Below are positions 6,768 through 12,041 of a stretch of DNA of 12,041 nt, piece by piece. The number at the start of each line of letters is the position of its first letter. Position 1 is the stretch's first letter. A program made the position numbers and the translations under genes. The notes under the pieces were generated by a model, which did no database searches, had not been told where the DNA came from, and saw only the letters and a program-made list of their open reading frames with translations. Source of the stretch: Candidatus Aminicenantota bacterium (lineage in GTDB: Bacteria > Acidobacteriota > Aminicenantia > Aminicenantales > Aminicenantaceae); the NCBI GenBank assembly GCA_016926925.1, contig JAFGNQ010000190.1:1-12041 (forward strand), given 5' to 3'.

Positions 6768-7559
6768 ATGATTATCTATAAAACTGACCAGGAAATTCGT
6801 ACCATAAAAAAGAGCTGCCAAATCGTTGCTCAAATACTTTATGATCTTGGGAAAATGGTCAAACCGGGAATTTCAACCAGGGAACTCGATTCTTTTGCGG
6901 AAAAACAGACCCTCAAGATGGGAGCTGTACCCGCATTCAAGGGATATCGAGGCTACCCCGCTACGCTTTGCACCTCAATCAATGAGGAGATCGTGCACGG
7001 GATCCCTTCTTCCCGGACTCTCCGTGAAGGAGACATCATCAGCCTCGATTTTGGTGTTATCTACGATGGTTATTTCGGCGATGCAGCCAGAACGTATCCT
7101 GTTGGTGAAATAACTCCTCGTGCCAAGCATTTGATAGAAACAGCCAAAAAAGCGTTCTATAAAGGAATGTCTCAGGTGAAATCGGGAAACAGGCTTTCGG
7201 ACATATCCCACTCCGTACAGCAACATGTAGAAGACCAAGGTTTTTCAGTGATCCGTTCTTTCGTAGGACATGGGATCGGTCTTTCTCTCCACGAAGAGCC
7301 TCAAATCCCCAATTTCGGCCCGCCCGGTCGCGGTCCCAAACTCAAGCCCGGGATGGTCTTGGCTCTGGAGCCCATGATTTCCATAGGCGGCTGGGAGGTG
7401 GAGATTCTTTCCGATAACTGGACAGCTGTGACCAAAGACCGAAGCCTGTCAGCGCATTTTGAACACACCATCGCGCTGACTCAGTCTGGGGCAGTTATAT
7501 TGAGCCAGTGGCAGGAAGAGGAAAGTCCCTCTTATGCAAAGGAGTCCCAGTATGTCTAA
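6768..7559 (+). CDS. map: Methionine aminopeptidase, type I
   Basis: Map removes the initiator methionine from nascent proteins when the second residue is small. All the catalytic residues of the pita-bread fold are present: His77 (VHGIP), metal ligands Asp94 (SLDFG), Asp105 (GDAARTY), His168 (GHGIG), Glu201 (LEPM) and Glu232 (FEHT), plus His175. There is no N-terminal zinc-finger extension. The length is 263 residues; the last 18 or so after the final strand ([18 protein letters not shown]) form a short non-conserved tail whose DNA contains the ribosome site and start of infA, an eight-base overlap. The AAAGG before ATG 6768 is a modest ribosome site. Confidence 0.98.
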   Translation: MIIYKTDQEIRTIKKSCQIVAQILYDLGKMVKPGISTRELDSFAEKQTLKMGAVPAFKGYRGYPATLCTSINEEIVHGIPSSRTLREGDIISLDFGVIYDGYFGDAARTYPVGEITPRAKHLIETAKKAFYKGMSQVKSGNRLSDISHSVQQHVEDQGFSVIRSFVGHGIGLSLHEEPQIPNFGPPGRGPKLKPGMVLALEPMISIGGWEVEILSDNWTAVTKDRSLSAHFEHTIALTQSGAVILSQWQEEESPSYAKESQYV

Positions 7560-7770
7560 AAATGATGTATTTGAAGCCGAGGGTACCGTGCTCGAAACTC
7601 TTCCCAACGCTATGTTTCGTGTGGAATTGTCGAATAAACATAAAATTTTAGCCCACATCTCCGGCAAGATGCGCAAGCATTTCATTCGCATTCTTCCCGG
7701 GGACAGAGTTTTGGTCGAACTTTCGCCATATGATTTGACCAAGGGAAGAATCACATATCGTTTTAAATAG
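7552..7770 (+). CDS. infA: Translation initiation factor IF-1
   Basis: IF-1 binds the ribosomal A site during initiation and assists IF-2 and IF-3. It is a single S1/OB-fold domain. The 72 residues from ATG 7552 are exactly the family length and include [37 protein letters not shown] and the end [15 protein letters not shown]. An upstream in-frame ATG at 7534 would add six non-family residues; AAAGGAG (7538-7544) lies seven bases before ATG 7552 and after the other ATG, so 7552 is chosen. The start lies inside the end of map, and L36 follows after 11 bases. Confidence 0.98.
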   Translation: MSKNDVFEAEGTVLETLPNAMFRVELSNKHKILAHISGKMRKHFIRILPGDRVLVELSPYDLTKGRITYRFK

Positions 7771-7781
7771 AGGACAGAACC

Positions 7782-7895
7782 ATGAAAGTCAGAGCTTCCG
7801 TGAAAAAGATCTGCCGGAACTGCCGGATTATCAAGAGACAGGGTATACTCAGAGTTATCTGCACAAATCCCAAACATAAACAAAAACAAGGATAG
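7782..7895 (+). CDS. rpmJ: 50S ribosomal protein L36 (zinc-binding)
   Basis: L36 is the smallest large-subunit protein and organises 23S rRNA near the base of the L7/L12 stalk. This 37-residue frame starts [20 protein letters not shown] and has the zinc ligands Cys11, Cys14, Cys27 and His32 (CxxC, then C-x4-H), the complete C+ pattern. The family form usually ends HKQRQG; here it ends HKQKQG. AGAGGA (7770-7775) precedes ATG 7782 by six bases. It sits in the conserved infA-rpmJ-rpsM order, with 11 bases on each side. It is short enough to be missed by automatic length cut-offs. Confidence 0.97.
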   Translation: MKVRASVKKICRNCRIIKRQGILRVICTNPKHKQKQG

Positions 7896-7906
7896 ATGAG
7901 GTAAAA

Positions 7907-8272
7907 ATGGCAAGAATAGCGGGAATAACGCTTCCATCCGAGAAAAGAATTGAGATAGGGCTCACATACATCTTCGGGATCGGACGTTCACGGTCCATTG
8001 AGATACTCGAGGAAGCCAGGATCGATAAAGACAAGAAAGTCAAAGCTCTGACAGAAGAAGAAATCAACAAGATTCGTCAAATCATCGAAAAGAGGGAAAA
8101 AATAGAGGGTGATCTTCGCAAAGAAATCTCTATGGACATTAAGCGTCTGATGGATATTGGATCCTATAGAGGGATGCGCCATAAGAGGAGGCTGCCTGCG
8201 CGAGGACAGAGAACGAAAACAAATGCACGGACTAGGAAAGGCCCGAAAGGCCAGACCATCAGGAAAAAATAG
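7907..8272 (+). CDS. rpsM: 30S ribosomal protein S13
   Basis: S13 lies in the small-subunit head and forms bridges to the large subunit, contacting P-site tRNA through its basic tail. The 121 residues begin [20 protein letters not shown], contain the helix-hairpin region [10 protein letters not shown] and the signature block [20 protein letters not shown] (83-102), and end in the basic tail [16 protein letters not shown] 7907 has GATGAGG just upstream. In E. coli S4 represses translation at an rpsM leader; here only 11 bases separate rpmJ and rpsM, so a leader of that kind would have to overlap rpmJ. Confidence 0.98.
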   Translation: MARIAGITLPSEKRIEIGLTYIFGIGRSRSIEILEEARIDKDKKVKALTEEEINKIRQIIEKREKIEGDLRKEISMDIKRLMDIGSYRGMRHKRRLPARGQRTKTNARTRKGPKGQTIRKK

Positions 8273-8284
8273 AGGGAGTCATTA

Positions 8285-8677
8285 ATGGCCAGACCGAAAA
8301 GGAAAGTAAAGAAAAAGAAGGTAAAAAAAGACGTTGGATTTGGAGTTGCCTACATCCAGTCGACGTTCAACAACACCATAATAACGATCACCGACCAACA
8401 GGGCCAAACCTTGTGTTGGACAAGCTCAGGCACAGCCGGTTTCAAAGGGGCCAGGAAGGGAACTCCCTTTGCCGCTCAGTTGGCCGCCAAAGAAGCATCC
8501 TCCAAGGCGAGAGAGTTCGGCGTAAGATACGTGGATGTCAAGGTCAAAGGACCCGGAGCAGGAAGAGAATCGGCGATCCGGTCTCTGCAGACCGGCGGCC
8601 TGGAGATCAAATCCATAAGAGATGTCACGCCCATACCTCATAATGGTTGCCGTGTGCGGAAAAGAAGGAGAGTCTGA
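8285..8677 (+). CDS. rpsK: 30S ribosomal protein S11
   Basis: S11 is on the small-subunit platform and contacts the mRNA exit region. The 130 residues contain the basic N-terminal arm, [18 protein letters not shown] (20-37), [20 protein letters not shown] (49-68), [15 protein letters not shown] (87-101) and [10 protein letters not shown] (114-123). After HNGCR the usual PPKRRRV ending is here VRKRRRV: both prolines are replaced by Val124 and Arg125. The DNA at this point also holds the AAGGAG site (8665-8670) for rpsD, whose ATG overlaps the rpsK stop as TGATG. GAGGGAG precedes the start. Confidence 0.97.
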   Translation: MARPKRKVKKKKVKKDVGFGVAYIQSTFNNTIITITDQQGQTLCWTSSGTAGFKGARKGTPFAAQLAAKEASSKAREFGVRYVDVKVKGPGAGRESAIRSLQTGGLEIKSIRDVTPIPHNGCRVRKRRRV

Positions 8678-9303
8678 TGGCTATTGACAGAAGATCAGTG
8701 TGTCGCCTGTGTCGCGTAGAGCGGATGAAGCTTTTCCTGAAAGGGCACAAATGCATAACGGATAAATGTCCGGTCGAGCGCAGACCCTACCCGCCGGGAG
8801 AGCATGGGAGAGCTCGCCGGCGAATCCTTGGATACGGGATCCAGCTCAGGGAAAAGCAGAAACTAAAAAGGTACTACGGCATGTCGGAGAAGCAGTTCAA
8901 ATTGTTCTTCGTCCGAGCAGAACGGAAAAAAGGTGTCACCGGCGAAAACCTCTTGACCATGCTGGAGCGGAGGATCGACAATGTTGTCTATCTTATCGGG
9001 TTTGCCCATTCCCGATTTCATGCGCGGCAGCTGATTGTCCACGGCCATTTCCAGATCAATGAAAGAAAGGTATCTTCTCCTTCGATTATGGTCCAAAAAG
9101 GAGATGTCCTTTCTTTTAGGGAAAAATCGATCAACCATGATGAATACAAGGCAATTGTCGAGTCCCATAAGAACAAGACGGTTCCCAGTTGGCTCGAGGT
9201 CGATCACGATAACATGCAGGTGCGTGTGCTCTCTTCCCCGACCAGGGAGGATGTGGGCATACCGATTGAAGAGCATCTTGTTGTGGAGCTTTATTCCAGA
9301 TAA
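8677..9303 (+). CDS. rpsD: 30S ribosomal protein S4 (zinc-finger form)
   Basis: S4 is a primary assembly protein that binds the five-way junction of 16S rRNA and affects accuracy. The 208 residues start with a cysteine cluster Cys9, Cys12, Cys26, Cys31 (CxxC-x13-C-x4-C), the same spacing as remembered for zinc-binding Thermus S4. Next come PYPPGEHGRARRR, YGIQLREKQKLKRYYG, and the S4 RNA-binding domain with ERRIDNVVYLIGFAHSRFHA (97-116) and RQLIVHGHFQINERKV. The frame is open upstream to 8647, but those residues overlap S11 and are not family-like; ATG 8677, with AAGGAG six bases upstream, is chosen. An 84-base gap follows, the widest inside the operon. Confidence 0.98.
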   Translation: MAIDRRSVCRLCRVERMKLFLKGHKCITDKCPVERRPYPPGEHGRARRRILGYGIQLREKQKLKRYYGMSEKQFKLFFVRAERKKGVTGENLLTMLERRIDNVVYLIGFAHSRFHARQLIVHGHFQINERKVSSPSIMVQKGDVLSFREKSINHDEYKAIVESHKNKTVPSWLEVDHDNMQVRVLSSPTREDVGIPIEEHLVVELYSR

Positions 9304-9320
9304 TAATTATAAGAATCTCC

Positions 9321-9347
9321 GAGGGCGAGAAGGCCTTCTTCCCGCTC
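9321..9347 (+). other. Imperfect hairpin in the rpsD-rpoA gap
   Basis: The 84-base gap 9304-9387 holds a 12-base palindrome, AGAAGGCCTTCT (9328-9339). Flanking bases can extend it imperfectly (GAG 9321-9323 with CTC 9345-9347, and GG 9324-9325 with CC 9342-9343). No run of T follows, so it does not look like an intrinsic terminator. An AT-rich stretch with TATAAG (9308-9313) precedes it, but no good -35 box is placed for it. It could be a processing or regulatory structure that sets the level of rpoA apart from the ribosomal proteins; that is inference. Confidence 0.35.
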
Positions 9348-9387
9348 CGGGGAATAGAAGCAAAATGGTAACCGGATAGGAGGTAGC

Positions 9388-10422
9388 ATGATAGAAACAG
9401 GATTTCAGAGACCGAGATATTTGGAATGCGATTATGACTCTCTGACTGAGAAATACGGGAAGTTTTCTGCACAACCGTTTGAAAGAGGATTCGGGATTAC
9501 CATAGGCAATTCCCTGCGTCGGATACTTCTATCCTCGATAACGGGAGCAGCTGTCACGAATGTCCGCATTCAAGGCGTGCTTCACGAATTTTCAACCCTT
9601 GCCGGAATCGTCGAGGATGTCACGGATATCAACCTCAACTTGAAGAGCATTCCGTTGCGACTCAACGGATCAGAACCGAAAACCATGACTCTCAAAAAAG
9701 AAGGTCCGGCCGAAGCGAAGGCCTCCGATATCGAGCATGATTCGGATGTCACGATCCTTGACACGGACATTCATATCGCGTCTCTCGACGAGGACGGAAG
9801 TTTGGATATCGAGATGGTTGTCGAGAACAACCGGGGGTACATCCCTGCGGATCTAAACTATAAGGAAGACCTGAGCGTTGATTTCATCCCTTTGGATGCC
9901 TCACATTCCCCTGTCGTCAGAGTCAACTACAGAGTGGACCCGGCTCGTGTGGGAAAAAGAATCGATTACGAAAAGCTCACTTTGGAGATCTGGACGACGG
10001 GAGCCATCTCGCCTCAGGACGCACTCTCGCAAGCCGCTCAGATTTTGAGAAGTCACTTGGTCATTTTCTTGAACATCGTCGACGAGCCCGATGAGATCGA
10101 AATGGCCCCGACAAAAAAAGAGATCCCATATTTTTCTCAGATAGATATTCTATCCAAATCAATTGACCATCTGGAACTCTCGGTCCGCTCCAACAATTGT
10201 CTCCGTTCTGCCGGAATCGACAAGATTTACAAACTCGTTCAGAAGACAGAGGATGAGTTGTTGAAGACAAAAAATTTCGGGCGAAAATCACTTTCGGAAA
10301 TCAAGGAGACGCTCCACGATATGAGGCTGGGCTTGAATCTGGAACTCCATCCCAAGTTAGTCGAGCGGATTGAAGCGGGGCAAAAGACTGAAGCGGAGGA
10401 AGAGGAGGACGAGACAGAATGA
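9388..10422 (+). CDS. rpoA: DNA-directed RNA polymerase subunit alpha
   Basis: The alpha subunit dimerises to nucleate RNA polymerase assembly and its C-terminal domain contacts UP elements and activators. The N-terminal domain shows YGKFSAQPFERGFGITIGNS (23-42), RRILLSSITGAAV (44-56) and RGYIPAD (149-155). The C-terminal domain, from about residue 260, has LELSVRSNNCLRSAGI with Arg267, Asn270, Cys271 and Leu272 corresponding to E. coli Arg265, Asn268, Cys269 and Leu270, then TKNFGRKSLSEIK with Lys300 and Ser301. The UP-element-binding residues are thus retained. Residues 318-344 form a tail ending in eight mostly acidic residues, making the 344-residue protein slightly longer than usual. ATG 9388 has TAGGAGG (9377-9383) upstream. 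Confidence 0.98.
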   Translation: MIETGFQRPRYLECDYDSLTEKYGKFSAQPFERGFGITIGNSLRRILLSSITGAAVTNVRIQGVLHEFSTLAGIVEDVTDINLNLKSIPLRLNGSEPKTMTLKKEGPAEAKASDIEHDSDVTILDTDIHIASLDEDGSLDIEMVVENNRGYIPADLNYKEDLSVDFIPLDASHSPVVRVNYRVDPARVGKRIDYEKLTLEIWTTGAISPQDALSQAAQILRSHLVIFLNIVDEPDEIEMAPTKKEIPYFSQIDILSKSIDHLELSVRSNNCLRSAGIDKIYKLVQKTEDELLKTKNFGRKSLSEIKETLHDMRLGLNLELHPKLVERIEAGQKTEAEEEEDETE

Positions 10423-10844
10423 GACATAAGATCAACGCGAAAAAACTGAGACGAAATACGGCTCAGAGGAAAGCGCTGCTCCGCAATCTTGTGACTTCTT
10501 TTTTAGAGAAAGAACGGATGAGAACGACTTTGGCGAAAGCTAAAGCCGCCAGGCCTATTGCAGAGAAGATGATCACTTTATCGAAGAAGAATACGCTTCA
10601 TACCAGACGGCAAGCCCTCCAGGTCATTTACAAGAAAGAAGTCGTAAAGAAACTTTTTGATGACATCGGTCCTCGCTTCTTGGAACGTCCGGGCGGTTAT
10701 ACCCGAATTGTCAAACTCGGCCCGCGGGCCGGTGACGGAGCTGATATGGCGCTTTTAGAGCTCGTCGGCACAGAGTTCAAGAAAAAAGAGAAAAAGAAGG
10801 AAAGCCTGAAAGAAAAGGCCAAAGCGGCGTCCGCCAAGAAATAA
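10419..10844 (+). CDS. rplQ: 50S ribosomal protein L17
   Basis: L17 binds 23S rRNA near the exit tunnel on the large subunit. The 141 residues contain RHKINAKKLRRNTAQRKALL at the start, the signature region around MRTTLAKAKAARPIAEKM (34-51), GPRFLERPGGYTRIVKLGPR (84-103) and GDGADMALLELVG (105-117). After the core there is a lysine/alanine-rich basic tail of about 24 residues ending SAKK. ATG 10419 overlaps the rpoA stop as ATGA, and AGGAGG (10403-10408) lies ten bases upstream within the acidic-tail codons of rpoA. It is the last gene of the operon; its final codons form the left arm of a candidate terminator. Confidence 0.98.
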   Translation: MRHKINAKKLRRNTAQRKALLRNLVTSFLEKERMRTTLAKAKAARPIAEKMITLSKKNTLHTRRQALQVIYKKEVVKKLFDDIGPRFLERPGGYTRIVKLGPRAGDGADMALLELVGTEFKKKEKKKESLKEKAKAASAKK

Positions 10845-10861
10845 GGCGGAGTTTTCCGTTT
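10830..10861 (+). terminator. Candidate intrinsic terminator spanning the rplQ stop codon
   Basis: TCCGCC (10830-10835) pairs perfectly with GGCGGA (10845-10850). The nine-base loop AAGAAATAA includes the TAA stop of rplQ. The right arm is followed by GTTTTCCGTTT, a moderate, interrupted U tract. The placement at the end of the operon fits. The stem is only six base pairs, so efficiency is uncertain. Confidence 0.5.
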
Positions 10862-10886
10862 CCCCATCATCCCGATTTTGTAATCC

Positions 10887-10898
10887 CTTCACGTGAAG
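10887..10898. repeat. 12-base perfect palindrome
   Basis: CTTCACGTGAAG reads the same on both strands. It lies in the gap between rplQ and the PEGA gene, about 80 bases before the -35 box. It could be a protein-binding site for a dimeric regulator or chance; no second copy was noticed in the window. Confidence 0.4.
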
Positions 10899-10911
10899 AG
10901 GTCTGCCGTGC

Positions 10912-10938
10912 GAAGAAGGATGCGCCTCCGGTTTCTTC
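10912..10938 (+). other. Hairpin-forming inverted repeat GAAGAA/TTCTTC
   Basis: GAAGAA (10912-10917) can pair with TTCTTC (10933-10938), and inside it GGA (10918-10920) can pair with TCC (10927-10929), leaving a three-base bulge. No T run follows. It lies ten bases before another perfect hairpin. The function is not known. Confidence 0.35.
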
Positions 10939-10947
10939 TATCGGGAA

Positions 10948-10966
10948 CTTCGTTACAGAAACGAAG
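10948..10966 (+). repeat. Perfect 7-bp inverted repeat just upstream of the promoter
   Basis: CTTCGTT (10948-10954) and AACGAAG (10960-10966) are perfect complements around the loop ACAGA. The repeat ends 12 bases before the -35 box at 10979, where activator sites often lie. As RNA it would also fold to a stable hairpin, but no U tract follows. Confidence 0.45.
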
Positions 10967-10978
10967 GAGCTAGCGGCG

Positions 10979-11008
10979 TTGACTTTCATCCGTCTTTTTT
11001 TCTATACT
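10979..11008 (+). promoter_or_regulatory. Sigma-70-type promoter for the PEGA-domain gene
   Basis: The -35 box TTGACT (10979-10984) and the -10 box TATACT (11003-11008) each match the consensus at five of six positions and are 18 bases apart, with a T-rich spacer. Transcription would begin near 11015, giving a 5' untranslated leader of about 80 bases before ATG 11097. The site follows the operon terminator, which supports independent expression of the last gene. Confidence 0.6.
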
Positions 11009-11084
11009 TTTTAGCGACAGGATAAGAATCTATCTCAATTCGGGCACAATTAAATTATTCTGTATCCAGTCATGGGTTTTTTTG

Positions 11085-11091
11085 AAGGAGG
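11085..11091 (+). promoter_or_regulatory. Ribosome binding site of the PEGA-domain gene
   Basis: AAGGAGG ends five bases before ATG 11097 and is a full-strength Shine-Dalgarno match. It fixes the start and therefore supports the presence of the N-terminal signal sequence. Confidence 0.85.
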
Positions 11092-11096
11092 ACGCC

Positions 11097-12041
11097 ATGC
11101 ATCTTAGGAAGTTTCCCAGCAAGCGGTTTGCCTACATCTCGCTTTTTTCATTTTTTCTTTTGCTTTGGAGCAGCTCATATGCGGGCGCGGGTTCTTCTGT
11201 TGTGCAGCAGGCCGAAGAGGTCTACAACCAGGGCATCGAGCTCTATACGGCCGGGGAGTATCTGAAGGCGATCCAGAAGTTCACACAGGTCCTGGCGGTA
11301 GCAGGGGACGAGATGTTGTTAATCGACACGTACTTCCATTTGTCGCTGTGCAACTACTATCTTGGGGAGTCGGCGAGCGCGAAGGACTGGATACAAAAGG
11401 TGCTGGAGTCCGAGCCCGGGCGCGAGGTCTCAAAGGTGTATCCTAAGAGCTACAGGGAGCTTTTCGATCAGGTGAAAAGGGAGTATGCGGCAGCGCTGGA
11501 GGCGAAGAGGAGAGAGGTGCAGCCGGTGGAGAGGAAGCCCGAGACAAAGCAGGTGGAAGAGCCGGCCGTGGCGGTGCAGGCCGGGATGAAGAGGAGCGGA
11601 GGCGGCAGCAAGACGCTGGTCTATGTTTTAGGAGGACTTGTTATTGTGGGAGGAGCCGTGGCGGCTGTGCTGCTTTTAGGCGGGAGCAAAGGCGATGAGG
11701 CGGTATCCGGAGGCAGCATCCAGGTCAACTCGAGTCCTGCGGGGGCGAGCGTGTTTCTGGACGGACAGGACACAGGGAGAGTGACGAACACGACGCTGAC
11801 GGATGTGGCGGCAGGAAGCCACACGGTATCACTTCGAAAGGACGGCTACGGGGATTACGAAACGAGCGTTTCGGTGACGGACGGGGCAACGGCGACGGTG
11901 GATGCCTCGCTGACTGCTCATACGATAACGGTGACGCAGCCGAAGGCGGCAACGAATTGGACGCAGGGACAGGATGTGGAGATTAGGTGGAATACGGGCG
12001 GCGGATTGAGCCGGGGCGACTTCATCGCTCTGAGGGGCAAC
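11097..12041 (+). CDS. Exported TPR/PEGA protein with Kre9/KNH-like domain (3' end outside window)
   Basis: The frame is open from ATG 11097 to the right edge (315 residues) with no stop, so the gene is partial. In order: a signal-like start (KR, then hydrophobic residues 11-27, possible cleavage after SYA at 29); TPR-like helices at about 37-107 (GIELYTAGEYLKAIQKF and a second pair); a charged, proline-containing linker (about 131-170); a glycine-rich hydrophobic segment (LVYVLGGLVIVGGAVAAVLL, 174-193); a PEGA domain (about 207-272, with NSSPAGASVFLDGQDTG and VAAGSHTVSLRKDGY); then the beginning of a Kre9/KNH-like Ig fold (HTITVTQPKAATNWTQGQD, VEIRW). PEGA domains are usually extracytoplasmic and possibly bind surface polymers. 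The exact function is unknown; a cell-envelope scaffold or sensor role is inference. Its third positions are visibly richer in G (ACG, GTG, GCG) than in the ribosomal genes. Confidence 0.85.
   Translation, partial: MHLRKFPSKRFAYISLFSFFLLLWSSSYAGAGSSVVQQAEEVYNQGIELYTAGEYLKAIQKFTQVLAVAGDEMLLIDTYFHLSLCNYYLGESASAKDWIQKVLESEPGREVSKVYPKSYRELFDQVKREYAAALEAKRREVQPVERKPETKQVEEPAVAVQAGMKRSGGGSKTLVYVLGGLVIVGGAVAAVLLLGGSKGDEAVSGGSIQVNSSPAGASVFLDGQDTGRVTNTTLTDVAAGSHTVSLRKDGYGDYETSVSVTDGATATVDASLTAHTITVTQPKAATNWTQGQDVEIRWNTGGGLSRGDFIALRGN

Noticed and set aside
7534..7551. Earlier ATG for infA
   Set aside because: It lies before the ribosome site and would add six residues to a protein whose family length is exactly 72.
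7449..7937. 162-residue frame on the - strand across map, infA and rpmJ
   Set aside because: It is antisense to three clear genes, and the hydrophobic stretches follow from the complement of lysine-rich codons.
8647..8676. Upstream extension of the rpsD frame into rpsK
   Set aside because: S4 proteins start with the MAIDRR-like block at 8677, where the ribosome site is placed.
9281..9313. Promoter before rpoA (TTGTGG with TATAAG)
   Set aside because: The spacer would be 21 bases, and boxes at a normal distance match poorly; only the -10-like element is suggestive.
10985..11014. T-rich run 10994-11013 as a terminator
   Set aside because: There is no stem immediately before it; the stretch is better explained as the promoter spacer and -10 region.
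11165..11446. 93-residue frame on the + strand within the PEGA gene
   Set aside because: It is in another frame of a coherent TPR-like protein with a strong start, and its Gly/Arg-rich composition is that of a shadow.
11621..11952. Frames on the - strand opposite the PEGA domain
   Set aside because: They are Pro/Ser-rich complements of a G-rich coding strand, with no motif or ribosome site.
1..12041. Mobile elements, CRISPR arrays, tRNA or rRNA genes
   Set aside because: No terminal repeats, transposase motifs, regularly spaced repeats or tRNA-like folds were seen; the operon is continuous and conserved in order.

Overview
This window is a stretch of a bacterial chromosome. It carries one long, tightly packed, single-strand translation operon, followed by an independent gene that the right edge cuts. 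Codon use is mixed and base composition is roughly balanced. The single zinc-type S14 (61 aa), the Thermus-like four-cysteine L24, the run secY-adk-map-infA-rpmJ between the spc-type and alpha-type blocks, and the TPR/PEGA/Kre9-like surface protein all point away from Gammaproteobacteria. They are compatible with an Acidobacteriota/Aminicenantota-like or deltaproteobacterial lineage. That placement is inference from family memory, not a tree.

Layout, all on the + strand. Positions 3-188 hold the C-terminus of L16. The spc-type block follows: L29, S17, L14, L24, L5, S14 (type Z), S8, L6, L18, S5, L30, L15 (185-4726). Then come SecY (4726-6108), adenylate kinase (6105-6758), methionine aminopeptidase (6768-7559), IF-1 (7552-7770) and the 37-aa L36 (7782-7895). 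The alpha-type block closes the operon: S13, S11, S4, RNA polymerase alpha, L17 (7907-10844). Most junctions are stop/start overlaps (ATGA, TGATG, TAATG) or gaps under 30 bases, so translational coupling is expected almost throughout. The only larger gap inside the operon is 84 bases before rpoA.

The genes act together. Ribosomal proteins of both subunits, the IF-1 initiation factor, the membrane channel that receives nascent chains (SecY), the enzyme that trims their initiator methionine (Map), a nucleotide-balancing kinase (Adk) and the alpha subunit of RNA polymerase are all made from one message.

A candidate intrinsic terminator is folded around the stop codon of rplQ. The following 252-base gap contains a 12-base palindrome, two further hairpins and a good sigma-70-type promoter (TTGACT, 18 bases, TATACT). 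That promoter should drive the last gene (11097 to the window edge). This gene encodes an exported protein with TPR-like helices, a glycine-rich membrane segment, a PEGA domain and the start of a Kre9/KNH-like Ig-fold domain. No mobile elements, tRNAs, rRNAs or CRISPR arrays are seen. The operon itself is ordinary in kind. The points worth a second look are lineage-specific details of its proteins (L30 extension, SecY loop insertion, changed L6 and S11 motifs), its junctions, and the PEGA gene with its control region.
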